Shown: positions 23,806-33,493 of the stretch, piece by piece | Layout of the letters: each line of letters begins with the position of its first letter | How positions within the stretch are numbered: the stretch's first letter is position 1 | DNA from: Nitrospinota bacterium | GTDB taxonomy: Bacteria > UBA8248 | Assembly (NCBI GenBank): GCA_009839615.1 | Contig: VXPH01000212.1 | Coordinates: 1 to 37,618 of the forward strand | Direction of reading: 5' to 3' | DNA: 37,618 nt | The notes under the pieces: generated by a model | What the model was told of the DNA's origin: nothing | The model's database searches: none | The model's input: only the letters and a program-made list of their open reading frames with translations | Made by a program: the position numbers and the translations under genes

Positions 23806-24348
23806 ATGCTGGGTCCTTTCCCGTTCTCGGGAACGCATGCGAGTCAGAACAAGCCCTCCGTAGGCTCGGCGACCAAGGCACGCGGATATGCGCGCCATTA
23901 TCTGTGGAACGCGTCTATTCTCTGGGGCGTGGCTTCTCTCGTGTTCATTTCCGGCCTGGGTTTTTTGATCGCGCAGCGCCCCCTCAAGGAAGAAATGCTC
24001 TTCTACGCCGCCGCGTCCGTTCTGGGCGTTTTGCTCGCCTATGCGTTCTGGAGAACCTCGCGCGCGCTCATAGATCTGAGGAGCGAGCCCGTGAGTTTCG
24101 AGGGCCGGGTTGCGTCCAAAAATGCTTATATCTTCTGGTACAAGCTCGCGTTCCTGGAAGAGAAGTATTACCTCAACATCGTTCGCGGCATCGGCATGCG
24201 CCCGCTGACGCTCGGAAGCGGGAAAATCATCAAGGAAGGCTGGTTTCTGGCCGCGCAGGGCTACTACGACCTCCTGGCTCCGGGCGATCAGGTCCGGGGG
24301 ACGATATATGCGAGAACGCGCGTCATCGACTCCCTCATCAAGGTATGA
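23806..24348 (+). CDS. unknown two-helix membrane protein
   Basis: 180-residue protein that I do not recognise. After about 35 polar residues come two hydrophobic helices (near 36-56 and 64-83) joined by a short loop, then a soluble part of about 95 residues rich in beta-strand-like segments: SFEGRVASKNAYIFWYKL and APGDQVRGTIYARTRVIDSL. That part could form a small barrel, but this is a guess. The ATG at 23806 has GGAGG seven bases upstream. Its stop shares bases with the rluD start (ATGA), so it is coupled to rluD and part of the housekeeping run after lspA. Confidence 0.7.
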   Translation: MLGPFPFSGTHASQNKPSVGSATKARGYARHYLWNASILWGVASLVFISGLGFLIAQRPLKEEMLFYAAASVLGVLLAYAFWRTSRALIDLRSEPVSFEGRVASKNAYIFWYKLAFLEEKYYLNIVRGIGMRPLTLGSGKIIKEGWFLAAQGYYDLLAPGDQVRGTIYARTRVIDSLIKV

Positions 24349-25310
24349 GTATGGAAAAGGAGAGCGAGAAGACCTACGCGCTGACCTGCCATGAAGGCGC
24401 CAAGCGGGTCGATTCGTATCTGGCCCATAGCCTCAAGGAACTCTCCCGCTCCCGCGTGCAGGGACTCATCCGGGACGGCATGGTGTCCGTCGATGGGAGA
24501 ATCGAGAGGAAGGCGGCGCATGCCCTCTCGGGCGGCGCGCGCGTCGTAGTGACGCTGCCGCCTCCTGCGCCCTCCCACATCGAGGCCGAAGAGATTGCGC
24601 TCGACGTTCGTTTCGAGGACGCCCACCTTCTCGTGATCAACAAGCCGCCCGGCATGGTGGTGCATCCAGGTGCTGGCCAGCGCAAGGGAACCCTGGCAGC
24701 GGCTCTTTTGCATCACTGCAGGGGGCAGCTCTCGGGAATCGGCGGAGTGGAGAGACCCGGCATCGTTCACCGGCTCGACAAGGACACGTCCGGCCTGCTG
24801 ATAGCGGCGAAAACGGATGCCGCGCACGGAAGACTCTCCGCCGATCTCAAGGCGCGCCGGATTCACCGGCACTATCTGGCCGTCGTCCGGGGGGTCCCCG
24901 CCCGGGGAGAGGGGACGATAGACGCCCCCATCGGCCGCCACCCCACACACAGGACGGCCATGGCAGTCGTGGAGAGCGGTCGCCGTGCGGTGACTCACTA
25001 CGCAATCCGTGAAGTGCTGGGAGACGCATCGCTTCTGGGCATAACACTGGAGACGGGCAGAACGCATCAGATCAGAGTGCACATGAACCACATCGGGCAT
25101 CCCGTCCTGGGCGATCCGGTCTACGGCCTGGGCCGGCTGCCGAAGGGGTCTCGCAAGAAGAGCAGATCGAATCAGCAGAACCTCATCGAGAGACAAGCTC
25201 TCCATGCGCACAGGCTGGTTTTTCGCCACCCCATCGACGGGGATGAGCGGGAGTTGATGGCCGAACTGCCGGCGGATTTCCTGGGGCTGCTGGAGCGTCT
25301 GCGGGCGTAG
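24345..25310 (+). CDS. rluD: RluD-type 23S rRNA pseudouridine synthase
   Basis: Modifies uridines to pseudouridine in large-subunit rRNA; the RluD group targets helix 69. It has 321 residues. An S4 RNA-binding domain spans roughly 20-85 (RVDSYLAHSLKELSRSRVQGLI). The catalytic motif HRLDKDTSG has D145, and GRTHQIRVHMNHIGHPVLGD is the conserved core further on. The start ATG at 24345 overlaps the upstream stop; ATG 24351, with AAGGT before it, is an alternative only two codons later. Other RluA-family targets cannot be excluded, but RluD is the best fit by length and S4 domain. Confidence 0.9.
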   Translation: MSMEKESEKTYALTCHEGAKRVDSYLAHSLKELSRSRVQGLIRDGMVSVDGRIERKAAHALSGGARVVVTLPPPAPSHIEAEEIALDVRFEDAHLLVINKPPGMVVHPGAGQRKGTLAAALLHHCRGQLSGIGGVERPGIVHRLDKDTSGLLIAAKTDAAHGRLSADLKARRIHRHYLAVVRGVPARGEGTIDAPIGRHPTHRTAMAVVESGRRAVTHYAIREVLGDASLLGITLETGRTHQIRVHMNHIGHPVLGDPVYGLGRLPKGSRKKSRSNQQNLIERQALHAHRLVFRHPIDGDERELMAELPADFLGLLERLRA

Positions 25311-25509
25311 CGTTTCCCTGGGAAGCACGTCGTACCCGGGTCGCCCCAGGCGTTCTCAGAACTCGACTTCGCCCCATTCCTTGCCTATCGCGTTCGAGAT
25401 ATGCCATAAGAACCCCTGGCGCATATAGATACCATTTCAGGCATTCGAGTTCTCTGCTCTGGCATTTTGGAGGAGAGGCATCTCATCTCTTTGAAAATTG
25501 AGGGCTTAC

Positions 25510-26694
25510 ATGAAAGATGTCGTCATTCTCAGCAGCGTTCGCTCGCCGGGCGGAGCCTTCGGCGGCGCGCTCAAAGGCATGACCGCCCCTGAGTTGGGTG
25601 TTCACATCGCGCGGGAAGCGGTTCAAAGATCAGGCGTGGAGCCGGAACATTTCGACGAGACCATCATCGGCCACGGCTGGCAGGCGGGCGTGGGTCCCAA
25701 TTCGGCGCGGCTCATCTCGGTGGGAGCGGGTCTTCCCAAGGAGACGCCCGCATATACGATCAACAAGCGCTGCGGCTCGAGCATCAAGGCCGCCGCCCTG
25801 GCCGCGCAGGCGATTCGCGTGGGCGATGCGGAGGTCGTCTTGGCCGGAGGCGTGGAGAGCACCTCCAACGTGCCCTTCGTGAACCCGGGCGCGCGGTGGG
25901 GCAACCGCTTCGGGCACGCGCAGTTTCTGGACCTGATCTACAAGGACGGGTATGAGGATCCCCTCTCGGGACAGCTCATGGGCGTGACGGCGGAGAACCT
26001 GGTGGAAAAATACAACCTGAGCCGCGAGGAGCAGGACGAGTACGCGCTCGAAAGCCAGGAGAAGGCCGTGGCGGCCGTCGAGGACGGGAAGTTCAATGAG
26101 GAGATTGTGCCGGTCGAGCTCAAGGGGCGTAAGGGAGAAGTAACCCTCTTCGATAAGGACGAGACGCCGCGCAGCGGCATGTCGATGGAAAAACTGGGCC
26201 GCCTCAGGCCCGTTTTCGACAAGAACGGCTCCGTCACCCCCGGTAATTCGTGCTGTCAGGCGGATGCGGCCTCCGCCCTCGTGCTGGCGTCGAAGGAGAA
26301 GGCGGATGCGTTGGGCGCGAAACCCATCGCCGTCCTGCGCGGCTACGCCTCGACGGGCGTGGAACCCCGCTACATGGGGCTGGGGCCTGTTACGGCTATG
26401 CCCAAAGCGCTCGAACGCGCGGGTCTCGCGCTCGAGGACATGGACTTGATCGAGGTGAACGAGGCGTTCGCCGCCCAGGTCATCGCCTGCGAGCGCGAAC
26501 TCGAGTGGGACAGGAAAAAGTTGAACGTGCACGGCGGCGCCATCGCGCTCGGTCATCCGGTGGGTGCTACGGGGGGCAAGATCATCGCCACCTGTCTGAG
26601 CGCGCTCGATCAAAGGGGCGGGCAGTTCGGCGTCGTGAGCGCCTGCATCGGCGGGGGCCAGGGTGTGGCCGTCGTTCTGGAGCGTGTCGCGTAG
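25510..26694 (+). CDS. acetyl-CoA C-acetyltransferase / 3-ketoacyl-CoA thiolase
   Basis: Thiolase that condenses acyl-CoAs or cleaves 3-ketoacyl-CoA; 394 residues, typical for the biosynthetic (PhaA/AtoB) group. The three active-site residues are C88 in NKRCGSS, H349 in IALGHPVGATG and C379 in ACIGGGQG. I use ATG 25510 because the protein aligns from MKDVVILSSVRSPGG; TTG 25498 would add four residues. It opens a three-gene set with hbd-like and acyl-CoA dehydrogenase genes, together enough for interconverting acetyl-CoA and butyryl-type CoA esters if an enoyl-CoA hydratase such as the crotonase at 16.9 kb joins in. Confidence 0.92.
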   Translation: MKDVVILSSVRSPGGAFGGALKGMTAPELGVHIAREAVQRSGVEPEHFDETIIGHGWQAGVGPNSARLISVGAGLPKETPAYTINKRCGSSIKAAALAAQAIRVGDAEVVLAGGVESTSNVPFVNPGARWGNRFGHAQFLDLIYKDGYEDPLSGQLMGVTAENLVEKYNLSREEQDEYALESQEKAVAAVEDGKFNEEIVPVELKGRKGEVTLFDKDETPRSGMSMEKLGRLRPVFDKNGSVTPGNSCCQADAASALVLASKEKADALGAKPIAVLRGYASTGVEPRYMGLGPVTAMPKALERAGLALEDMDLIEVNEAFAAQVIACERELEWDRKKLNVHGGAIALGHPVGATGGKIIATCLSALDQRGGQFGVVSACIGGGQGVAVVLERVA

Positions 26695-26734
26695 GCGCGA
26701 TGATTTATAAGATTCGAGAACGCAAGAGGGTGAG

Positions 26735-27589
26735 ATGGGAATAGAAAAGGCAATGGTGGTGGGCGCCGGCACGATGGGCGCGGGCATCGCCCAGCTTTTC
26801 GCGCAAAACGAGATTCCGGTGGTCCTGACCGACCTGAATGAAGAGATGGTGGTGAAGGCTATCGGGGCTCTTGAGGCGCGCGCGGCGAAGCGCGTCGAGC
26901 AGGGCAAGATGTCTGCTGAGGCGAAAGACGCTGTTTTCTCGCGCATTTTGCCTGCGACGGGCTACGCGAAGGCCGCGGATGCGGACGTCGTCGTCGAGGC
27001 CGTTTTCGAGGACATGGAGATCAAGAAAGAGGTGCTGGCCGCACTCGATGAAGCCGCGCCCGAGCACGCGATTTTCGCATCGAACACCACTTCGCTCTCC
27101 ATCACCGAGATGGCGGCGGCCACTTCCCGGCCGGAGAAGGTGGTGGGCGTGCACTTCTTCAATCCGCCGCTGGTGATGAAGCTCGTCGAGATCATGCCCG
27201 GTCTCGGCACCTCGAAAGAGACGGTGGAGGCGGCGCGCACCCTGGCCGAGCGGCTCGGCAAGACACCCGTGATGGCGAATTTCGACAGCCCGGCGGGCAT
27301 CGGAAGCCGCGTGCTGGCGGGAATGCTCAACGAAGCGGTGGAGGTCTATGCGGGCGGTCTGGCGTCCGCCGAGGACATCGACAAGGCGATGAAGATGGGC
27401 GCAGGCCTGCCCATGGGGCCGCTCGAACTCATCGACCTGATCGGCGTCGACATCCACCTCGCCAAGACGGAGACGCTCTACCGCGAACTGGGCGATACGC
27501 GCTACCGGCCCAACTTCCTGCTGCGCAAGATGGTCAAGGCGGGCCACCTGGGCCGAAAGTCCGGCCGCGGCTTCTTTACCTACGATTAA
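26735..27589 (+). CDS. 3-hydroxyacyl-CoA / 3-hydroxybutyryl-CoA dehydrogenase
   Basis: NAD(P)-dependent dehydrogenase interconverting 3-hydroxyacyl-CoA and 3-ketoacyl-CoA. It has 284 residues, a stand-alone enzyme without a fused hydratase. The nucleotide motif is VVGAGTMGAGIAQ (8-20). Catalytic residues include S116/N117 in FASNTTSLSI and H140 in GVHFFNPP, with E-rich motif VVEAVFEDMEIKK before them. The C-terminal domain ends in GHLGRKSGRGFFTYD. It lies 40 bases after the thiolase and 21 before the acyl-CoA dehydrogenase, so the three form an operon. Chain-length preference is not readable. Confidence 0.92.
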   Translation: MGIEKAMVVGAGTMGAGIAQLFAQNEIPVVLTDLNEEMVVKAIGALEARAAKRVEQGKMSAEAKDAVFSRILPATGYAKAADADVVVEAVFEDMEIKKEVLAALDEAAPEHAIFASNTTSLSITEMAAATSRPEKVVGVHFFNPPLVMKLVEIMPGLGTSKETVEAARTLAERLGKTPVMANFDSPAGIGSRVLAGMLNEAVEVYAGGLASAEDIDKAMKMGAGLPMGPLELIDLIGVDIHLAKTETLYRELGDTRYRPNFLLRKMVKAGHLGRKSGRGFFTYD

Positions 27590-27610
27590 ACCTCACATCC
27601 CGAGACTACC

Positions 27611-28762
27611 GTGGATTTTGAACTCAACGAGACCCAGCGGCTAATCAAAGAAACGGCGGCGGAGTTCGCCCAGCGGCGAATCGTTCCCGTGGCCCGTGAG
27701 AACGACGAGAAGGAAAGGTACCCGGCGGACATCGTCGCCGAGATGGGTGAGTTAGGCATGTTCGGCGGGCCGATTCCGGAGGAATACGGCGGCGCGGGGC
27801 TGGACTACATCTCCTACGCCATCATGAACGAGGAAATCAGCAAGGCGTGCAGTTCGGTGCGCACCGTCTTATCGGTGCAGCTCTCTCTCGTCGCCACCAC
27901 GATCCTGAAGTGGGGGAGCGAGGCGCAGAAGAAAAAGTATCTGCCCAGACTCTGCACGGCGGAGTGGATCGGCTGCTTCGGCCTCACGGAGCCGGACGTG
28001 GGTTCCGACGCGCAGCACCTGAAGACCTTTGCGGAGAAAACCTCGGGCGGCTGGAAGCTGAACGGCCAGAAGATATGGATCAGCAACGGCGGCGTCGCGC
28101 AACTGGCGATCGTGATCGCGCAGACCGATCGCGAGAACCCCCGGAAGATGGCTGCGTTTCTGGTGGAAACCGACCTGCCCGGCTTCGAGGCGCGGACGAT
28201 GCACGGAAAGCTGGGGCTCAGGAGTTCGAACACGGCGGAGCTTTTCCTGGCGAATGTGGAAGTGCCCGAAGACGCTTTGATGGGAGAGGTGGGTGATGGC
28301 TTCAAGGTCGCGATGAGCGCACTCGACAACGGGCGCTATTCCGTGGGCGCGGGTTGTCTGGGAATCGCGCAGGGATCCTTGGAAGCGTCGGTCGCCTACG
28401 CGAAAGAGCGCCACACGTTCGGCAAGCCCATCGCGGCGCACCAGCTCGTACAGGACATGATCGCCCGCATGGTGGTTGACATCGACGCGAGCAGGCTCCT
28501 GCTCTACCGGGCGGGTGAACTCAAGAACGCAGGCCTGCCGAATACACGCGAGACCTCCATCGCCAAATACTACTGCTCCGAGGCGGCCCTTCGCTGCGCG
28601 AACGACGCCATCCAGATTCACGGCGGCATGGGCTACAGCAATGAGTATCCCGTGGAGCGCTACATGCGCGACGCCCGCGTGGCGACCATTTACGAGGGGA
28701 CCAGCCAGATACAGAAGCTCATCATCGCAGGCTTTGAAACCGGAATCCGCGCGTTCGCGTGA
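27611..28762 (+). CDS. acyl-CoA dehydrogenase (short-chain/butyryl type)
   Basis: FAD enzyme that oxidises acyl-CoA to 2-enoyl-CoA; 383 residues. The catalytic base is E362 in TIYEGTSQIQKLIIA, placed as in short- and medium-chain enzymes. FAD-binding motifs are CFGLTEPDVGSDAQ and KIWISNGGVA, and QIHGGMGYSNEYPVERYMRDAR precedes the base. The start is GTG at 27611, just upstream of the conserved first helix. It ends the beta-oxidation operon. No electron-transfer flavoprotein genes are in the window, so its partner must be elsewhere. Confidence 0.93.
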   Translation: MDFELNETQRLIKETAAEFAQRRIVPVARENDEKERYPADIVAEMGELGMFGGPIPEEYGGAGLDYISYAIMNEEISKACSSVRTVLSVQLSLVATTILKWGSEAQKKKYLPRLCTAEWIGCFGLTEPDVGSDAQHLKTFAEKTSGGWKLNGQKIWISNGGVAQLAIVIAQTDRENPRKMAAFLVETDLPGFEARTMHGKLGLRSSNTAELFLANVEVPEDALMGEVGDGFKVAMSALDNGRYSVGAGCLGIAQGSLEASVAYAKERHTFGKPIAAHQLVQDMIARMVVDIDASRLLLYRAGELKNAGLPNTRETSIAKYYCSEAALRCANDAIQIHGGMGYSNEYPVERYMRDARVATIYEGTSQIQKLIIAGFETGIRAFA

Positions 28763-28923
28763 GCGAATAAAATCACAAGTCATTGAAATAAAAAAACTTG
28801 TAAGTTTATCGCGCTGTCCCCGGATTGTTCTTAACCTCAATGAGTATGAATCCTCTTGAAATTCGTTTCGATACGCGGTAAGGCTCTGAAGGGCAGTAAT
28901 TTCAGCCGCTACGTGAGGTTGTC

Positions 28924-30033
28924 ATGACGAATGCCGACCAGGAACTGCGCAGAACATCCCTCTATGAAACCCACAAGGCCGCAGGTGCCAAGATGGTGCC
29001 CTTCGCGGGCTATGAGATGCCCGTCCAGTACACGGGCGTGATCGACGAGCACCGTGCGGTGCGGGAAGCCGCCGGCCTGTTCGACGTGAGCCACATGGGC
29101 GAGTTCGAGGCGCGCGGGCGAGAAGCGGGCGCTTTCATCCACAAAATGGTCACGAACAACGTCCGCAGGCTCGAAGTGGGCGGCGTCCTCTATGCGGCCA
29201 TGTGCCGGGAGGCGGGCGGTATCGTGGACGACCTCACGGTTTACCGGCTCGATGAGGAGCGCTACATGGCCGTCGTGAACGCGGCGAACATCGAAAAGGA
29301 CTGGGAATGGATGGCTTCCCACCACACCGAGGACTGCGCGTTCGAAAACGTGAGCGACGAGACGGGCCTCCTCGCCCTGCAAGGCCCCAAGGCGGAATCC
29401 ATTCTCGCGAAACTGATTCCGGGGGGAGGCGACCTCGCCGACGTCCCCTATTACGGGGCGCGGTACAAGGACGTGGCGGGGTGCGAGGTTCTTGTCTCCC
29501 GCACGGGTTATACGGGTGAGGACGGCTTCGAGCTCTATTGCAAATCGGCCGATGCGCCTGCGCTTTGGGATGCGCTGATGAGCGAGGGCGGGGGCGAGGG
29601 ACTCAAATCATGCGGCCTCGGCGCGCGGGATACCTTGCGCACCGAGATGAAATACGCCCTGTATGGAAACGACATCGACGAGTCCACCCACCCGCTCGAG
29701 GCGGGTCTCGGCTGGGTGGTGAAGTACAAGGCGGGGGATTTCATCGGCAGGGAGAAATTGCTGGCCCTGAGGGCCGAGGGAATAAAGCGAAAACTGGTTG
29801 GATTCGAGATGGTGGATCGTGGTATTCCTCGTCATGGAGCGCCCATCCTGGTTGAGGGCGAGGTGGCCGGCGAGGTGACGAGCGGGACGATGAGCCCTTC
29901 TCTTGGCAAAGCCATCGGGATAGGCTACGTTCCTGCGTCGAACGCGGATGAGGGCGCCGCTCTCGAAATCGACATTCGCGGCAAGGCCAGACGGGCGCAG
30001 ATAGTGAAGACGCCTTTTTACAGGAAAAGCTAG
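28924..30033 (+). CDS. gcvT: aminomethyltransferase, glycine cleavage T-protein
   Basis: Transfers the methylene group from aminomethyl-lipoyl-H-protein to tetrahydrofolate, releasing ammonia. It has 369 residues. Conserved parts include the start RRTSLYETHKAAGAKMVPFAGYEMPVQY-type region, GGIVDDLTVYRL with the folate-binding aspartate, and SRTGYTGEDGFELY; the C-terminal barrel ends in the usual KTPFYRK. The 161-base region upstream shows no recognisable glycine riboswitch and only weak promoter-like sequence. It begins a four-gene set with gcvH, gcvP and a lipoyl ligase-type gene. Confidence 0.95.
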   Translation: MTNADQELRRTSLYETHKAAGAKMVPFAGYEMPVQYTGVIDEHRAVREAAGLFDVSHMGEFEARGREAGAFIHKMVTNNVRRLEVGGVLYAAMCREAGGIVDDLTVYRLDEERYMAVVNAANIEKDWEWMASHHTEDCAFENVSDETGLLALQGPKAESILAKLIPGGGDLADVPYYGARYKDVAGCEVLVSRTGYTGEDGFELYCKSADAPALWDALMSEGGGEGLKSCGLGARDTLRTEMKYALYGNDIDESTHPLEAGLGWVVKYKAGDFIGREKLLALRAEGIKRKLVGFEMVDRGIPRHGAPILVEGEVAGEVTSGTMSPSLGKAIGIGYVPASNADEGAALEIDIRGKARRAQIVKTPFYRKS

Positions 30034-30054
30034 CGGAGTGAATTCCGCTTTCTC
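30032..30054 (+). terminator. small hairpin after gcvT
   Basis: AGCGGA (30032-30037) and TCCGCT (30044-30049) form a six-base stem with a GTGAAT loop, followed by TTCTC. It overlaps the gcvT stop region. It is weak and more likely to attenuate than fully stop transcription into gcvH. Confidence 0.3.
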
Positions 30055-30105
30055 ATAACAAATCATAACAAACTGCCGTCATCTAAGAGGGAGGCATTCA
30101 GGAGC

Positions 30106-30495
30106 ATGGAACTACCGAGCGGCCTCAAATATTCCAGAGAACACGAGTGGGTGAGAGTAGAGGGGAACATCGCGGTGATTGGGATTACGGACTTCGCCCA
30201 ATCCGAATTGGGAGACGTGGTGTATGTCGAACTGCCCGAAGTCGGCACGGAGGTGGAAGCGAACAACACGTTCGGCGTCGTGGAGAGCGTCAAGGCGGTC
30301 TCGGACCTTTTCGCGCCGGTCTCCGGCGTCGTCCTCGAGGCGAACACCACGCTCGAGGATCAACCCGAACTCGTGAACTCCGAGCCGTATGAAGACGGCT
30401 GGATGATTCGGGTGGAGATGAAAGACGAGTCGGAGTTGAACGATCTCCTGGAAGCCGATTCGTACCGCGCGTATATTGAGGAGGAAAGCGGTTAG
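30106..30495 (+). CDS. gcvH: glycine cleavage H-protein
   Basis: Lipoyl carrier that shuttles the aminomethyl group between P-, T- and L-proteins; 129 residues, full length. The lipoylation site is K63 in [17 protein letters not shown]. The N-terminal KYSREHEWV and the C-terminal region ending in [10 protein letters not shown] are typical. GAGGGAGG precedes the ATG. It sits 72 bases after gcvT and 107 before gcvP. K63 needs lipoic acid, which the ligase-like gene after gcvP probably provides. Confidence 0.96.
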   Translation: MELPSGLKYSREHEWVRVEGNIAVIGITDFAQSELGDVVYVELPEVGTEVEANNTFGVVESVKAVSDLFAPVSGVVLEANTTLEDQPELVNSEPYEDGWMIRVEMKDESELNDLLEADSYRAYIEEESG

Positions 30496-30602
30496 CCCGA
30501 ACCGGCTCTCTCCTTTGGGCTTGAAGCAGTTATTTCTCTCCCTTAAGCCGGAGCGGAAATGAAGTGTCCGCCTGAATCCCCATAACCTGAAGGGGCGCAT
30601 TC

Positions 30603-33491
30603 ATGCCGGAATCTCGCTTGTCTCTTGAGAATCTCGAAAATCGGGGAGAATTCATTCATCGCCACATCGCACCGAGCGATGCGGACATCGCGTCGATGTT
30701 GGGGGCGATCGGCCTGGACTCCCTCGATGATCTGGTCGAAAAAGCGATTCCTTCATCCATCATCTCCAATACGAAGCTGAATCTCGCCGCACCCAGAGCC
30801 GAGCAGCAAGCCTTGGCCGATTTAGGTTCTTTCGCGGTCCGGAATCAGGTGTTCAGGTCCATGCTCGGCATGGGGTATTCGGATTGCCACACCCCGACCG
30901 TCATTCTCCGCAACATCCTGGAGAATCCGGGATGGTATACGGCGTACACGCCATACCAGCCGGAAATCTCACAGGGGCGCATGGAGGCGCTGCTCAATTT
31001 CCAGACCATGATCATGGACCTCACCGGCATGGAGATCGCCAATGCCTCCTTGCTCGACGAGGGCACGGCCGCCGCCGAGGCGATGACCATGGTGATGAAC
31101 GCAAGCAGGAACAAGGGGCGCAAGTTCTTCATCTCGAAAGACTGCCACCCCCAGACGATTGAAGTCGTGCGCACGAGGGCAGAGCCTCAGGATATCGAAG
31201 TCGTGGTGGGCGATCATCGAGAAGGCGCGCTGGCTGAGGATGTCTTCGGCGTCTTGCTTCAGTATCCCGCAACGGACGGGGAGATATTCGACTATGCCGA
31301 TTTTGCGGCCAGGGCGCACGAGACCGACGCCCTCGTCGTCGTCGCGGCGGATATTCTCGCACTGGCGCTTCTGAAGCCCCCCGGCGAGTTCGGAGCGGAC
31401 GTCGTCGTGGGCAATTCCCAGCGCTTCGGCGTACCTCTTGGCTTCGGCGGGCCGCACGCGGCCTATCTGGCGACGAAGGAGCAGTTCAAGCGCGCCATGC
31501 CGGGCCGCATCGTCGGCGTCTCCATCGACGTGGATGAGAAGCCGGCACTGAGGCTTTCACTGCAGACGAGAGAGCAGCACATTCGCCGCGAGCGCGCTAC
31601 GAGCAACATATGTACGGCCCAGGTTCTGCTGGCCGTCATCGCGAGCATGTACGGCGTCTATCACGGTCCGGAAGGCGTCGATCGGATTGCGCAGAGAACG
31701 CACCGCTTAACCTGTGCGCTGGCCGACGGCCTCGAAGGCATGGGCTACGCACTGGCGGCGGATTCATTCTTCGACACCGTTGCGGTGCGGGTGGGCGGGA
31801 GTGGCGCCGCCCGCGTCGTCGAAAAAGCGGCGGCGCGACAAATGAACCTGAGAGTGCTTGATGATGATACCGTCGGAATCGCCCTGGATGAGACCACCGG
31901 TAGAGAAGAGGTAGAAGCGCTCTGGGAGGTTTTCTCACAAGACGATTCAGCCGGAATATCGTTCGATGACGTCGAGGCCGAAGCGGCGGAGAGAATTCCG
32001 GAAACTCTTAGAAGAACCTCGCCCTACATGACGCATCCGGTTTTCAATTCCTACCACGCCGAACATGAAATGCTGCGCTACATCTACCGCCTTCAGGAAA
32101 AGGACATCGCGCTCACACGCTCGATGATTCCGCTCGGCTCATGCACCATGAAGCTCAACGCCACCACCGAGATGATCCCCGTGACGTGGGCCGAATTCGG
32201 CGGGATTCACCCCTTTGCGCCCGAAGAGCAGGTGCGCGGATACCGGGATTTCATCGCAGACCTTGAGAACATGCTGGCCGAGTGCACGGGGTTCGATTCG
32301 ATTTCCATGCAGCCCAACTCGGGCGCGCAGGGGGAATACGCCGGTTTGCTGGTCATCCGCAAATACCATGAGAGCAACAACGAGGGCTACCGGAACATCT
32401 GTCTGATTCCCAGTTCGGCACACGGAACGAACCCCGCTACCGCCGTCATGGCCGGTTTCGAGGTGGTGGTCGTCGATTGCGATTCGGACGGGAACGTGGA
32501 TATTGCCGATCTAAGGGAGAAAGCCGAGAAATTTTCGGAAAAACTGGCCGCCTTGATGATCACCTATCCCTCGACGCACGGCGTGTTTGAAGAGGGCATC
32601 GTGGAGATTTGCGAGGTCATCCACCAAAACGGCGGGCAGGTGTACATGGACGGCGCGAATCTGAATGCCCTGGTCGGCATCTGCAAGCCCGGCGAGTTCG
32701 GCCCCGACGTCTCCCACATGAACCTCCACAAGACGTTCTGCATCCCCCACGGCGGCGGCGGACCCGGCATGGGCCCCATCGGCGTCGTGAAGCATCTGTC
32801 TCCCTATCTGCCGAAGCATTCGGTGGTTCCGGGCGTCGGGCCGGAGACGGGTGTCGATGCGATCTCCGCGGCTCCCTGGGGGAGCGCGGGAATTCTACCC
32901 ATCTCCTGGATGTATATCGCCATGATGGGGGGCGTGGGCCTCATCAAGGCAACGCAGGTGGCCATCTTGAACGCGAATTACGTGGCCGGAAGGCTCGAGC
33001 CCCACTATGAGGTTCTATACAAAGGGGCGAACGGCATGGTGGCGCATGAGTGCATCATCGATATCAGGCCCCTCCAGGAAGCCTCGGGCGTAACGAACGA
33101 GGACATTGCGAAGCGCCTGATGGATTACGGTTTCCATGCGCCCACGATGTCCTTCCCGGTGGCGGGAACCTTGATGATCGAGCCGACGGAGAGCGAATCG
33201 CGAGAAGAACTGGATCGCTTCTGCGATGCGATGATCGACATCAGACGCGACATCCAGGAAATCGCGGACGGGCTGATGAGCGCGGAAGACAACGCTCTCA
33301 AGAACGCGCCCCATACGGCGTCGGACATCGCGGCCGATGAATGGACTCACCCCTATTCGCGCGAGAAAGCCGTCTTCCCGCTGCCCTGGGTGCGCGCGGC
33401 GAAGTACTGGCCTCCCGTCAAGCGGGTGAACAACCCCTATGGAGACAGGAACCTGGTCTGCTCTTGCCTGCCGGTCGAGAACTACGCCTGA
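30603..33491 (+). CDS. gcvP: glycine dehydrogenase (decarboxylating), P-protein, single-chain form
   Basis: Pyridoxal-phosphate enzyme that decarboxylates glycine and loads the aminomethyl group on GcvH. It has 962 residues, the fused homodimer form rather than the split GcvPA/GcvPB of many anaerobes and Gram-positives. The cofactor lysine is K710 in [17 protein letters not shown], with the glycine-rich loop just after. The N-terminal half carries the matching but catalytically silent fold ([24 protein letters not shown]). The frame is unbroken. The last 3 bases are followed two bases later by the next ATG. Confidence 0.97.
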   Translation: MPESRLSLENLENRGEFIHRHIAPSDADIASMLGAIGLDSLDDLVEKAIPSSIISNTKLNLAAPRAEQQALADLGSFAVRNQVFRSMLGMGYSDCHTPTVILRNILENPGWYTAYTPYQPEISQGRMEALLNFQTMIMDLTGMEIANASLLDEGTAAAEAMTMVMNASRNKGRKFFISKDCHPQTIEVVRTRAEPQDIEVVVGDHREGALAEDVFGVLLQYPATDGEIFDYADFAARAHETDALVVVAADILALALLKPPGEFGADVVVGNSQRFGVPLGFGGPHAAYLATKEQFKRAMPGRIVGVSIDVDEKPALRLSLQTREQHIRRERATSNICTAQVLLAVIASMYGVYHGPEGVDRIAQRTHRLTCALADGLEGMGYALAADSFFDTVAVRVGGSGAARVVEKAAARQMNLRVLDDDTVGIALDETTGREEVEALWEVFSQDDSAGISFDDVEAEAAERIPETLRRTSPYMTHPVFNSYHAEHEMLRYIYRLQEKDIALTRSMIPLGSCTMKLNATTEMIPVTWAEFGGIHPFAPEEQVRGYRDFIADLENMLAECTGFDSISMQPNSGAQGEYAGLLVIRKYHESNNEGYRNICLIPSSAHGTNPATAVMAGFEVVVVDCDSDGNVDIADLREKAEKFSEKLAALMITYPSTHGVFEEGIVEICEVIHQNGGQVYMDGANLNALVGICKPGEFGPDVSHMNLHKTFCIPHGGGGPGMGPIGVVKHLSPYLPKHSVVPGVGPETGVDAISAAPWGSAGILPISWMYIAMMGGVGLIKATQVAILNANYVAGRLEPHYEVLYKGANGMVAHECIIDIRPLQEASGVTNEDIAKRLMDYGFHAPTMSFPVAGTLMIEPTESESREELDRFCDAMIDIRRDIQEIADGLMSAEDNALKNAPHTASDIAADEWTHPYSREKAVFPLPWVRAAKYWPPVKRVNNPYGDRNLVCSCLPVENYA

Positions 33492-33493
33492 GA

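Noticed and set aside
25338-25406. Possible 22-codon minus-strand reading ending in GKEWGEVEF before the thiolase
   Set aside because: It looks protein-like, but it is too short to separate from chance and has no family match that I recognise.
28763-28923. Glycine riboswitch before gcvT
   Set aside because: I looked for the conserved paired glycine-aptamer cores and did not find them; the region is AT-rich with only weak promoter-like words.
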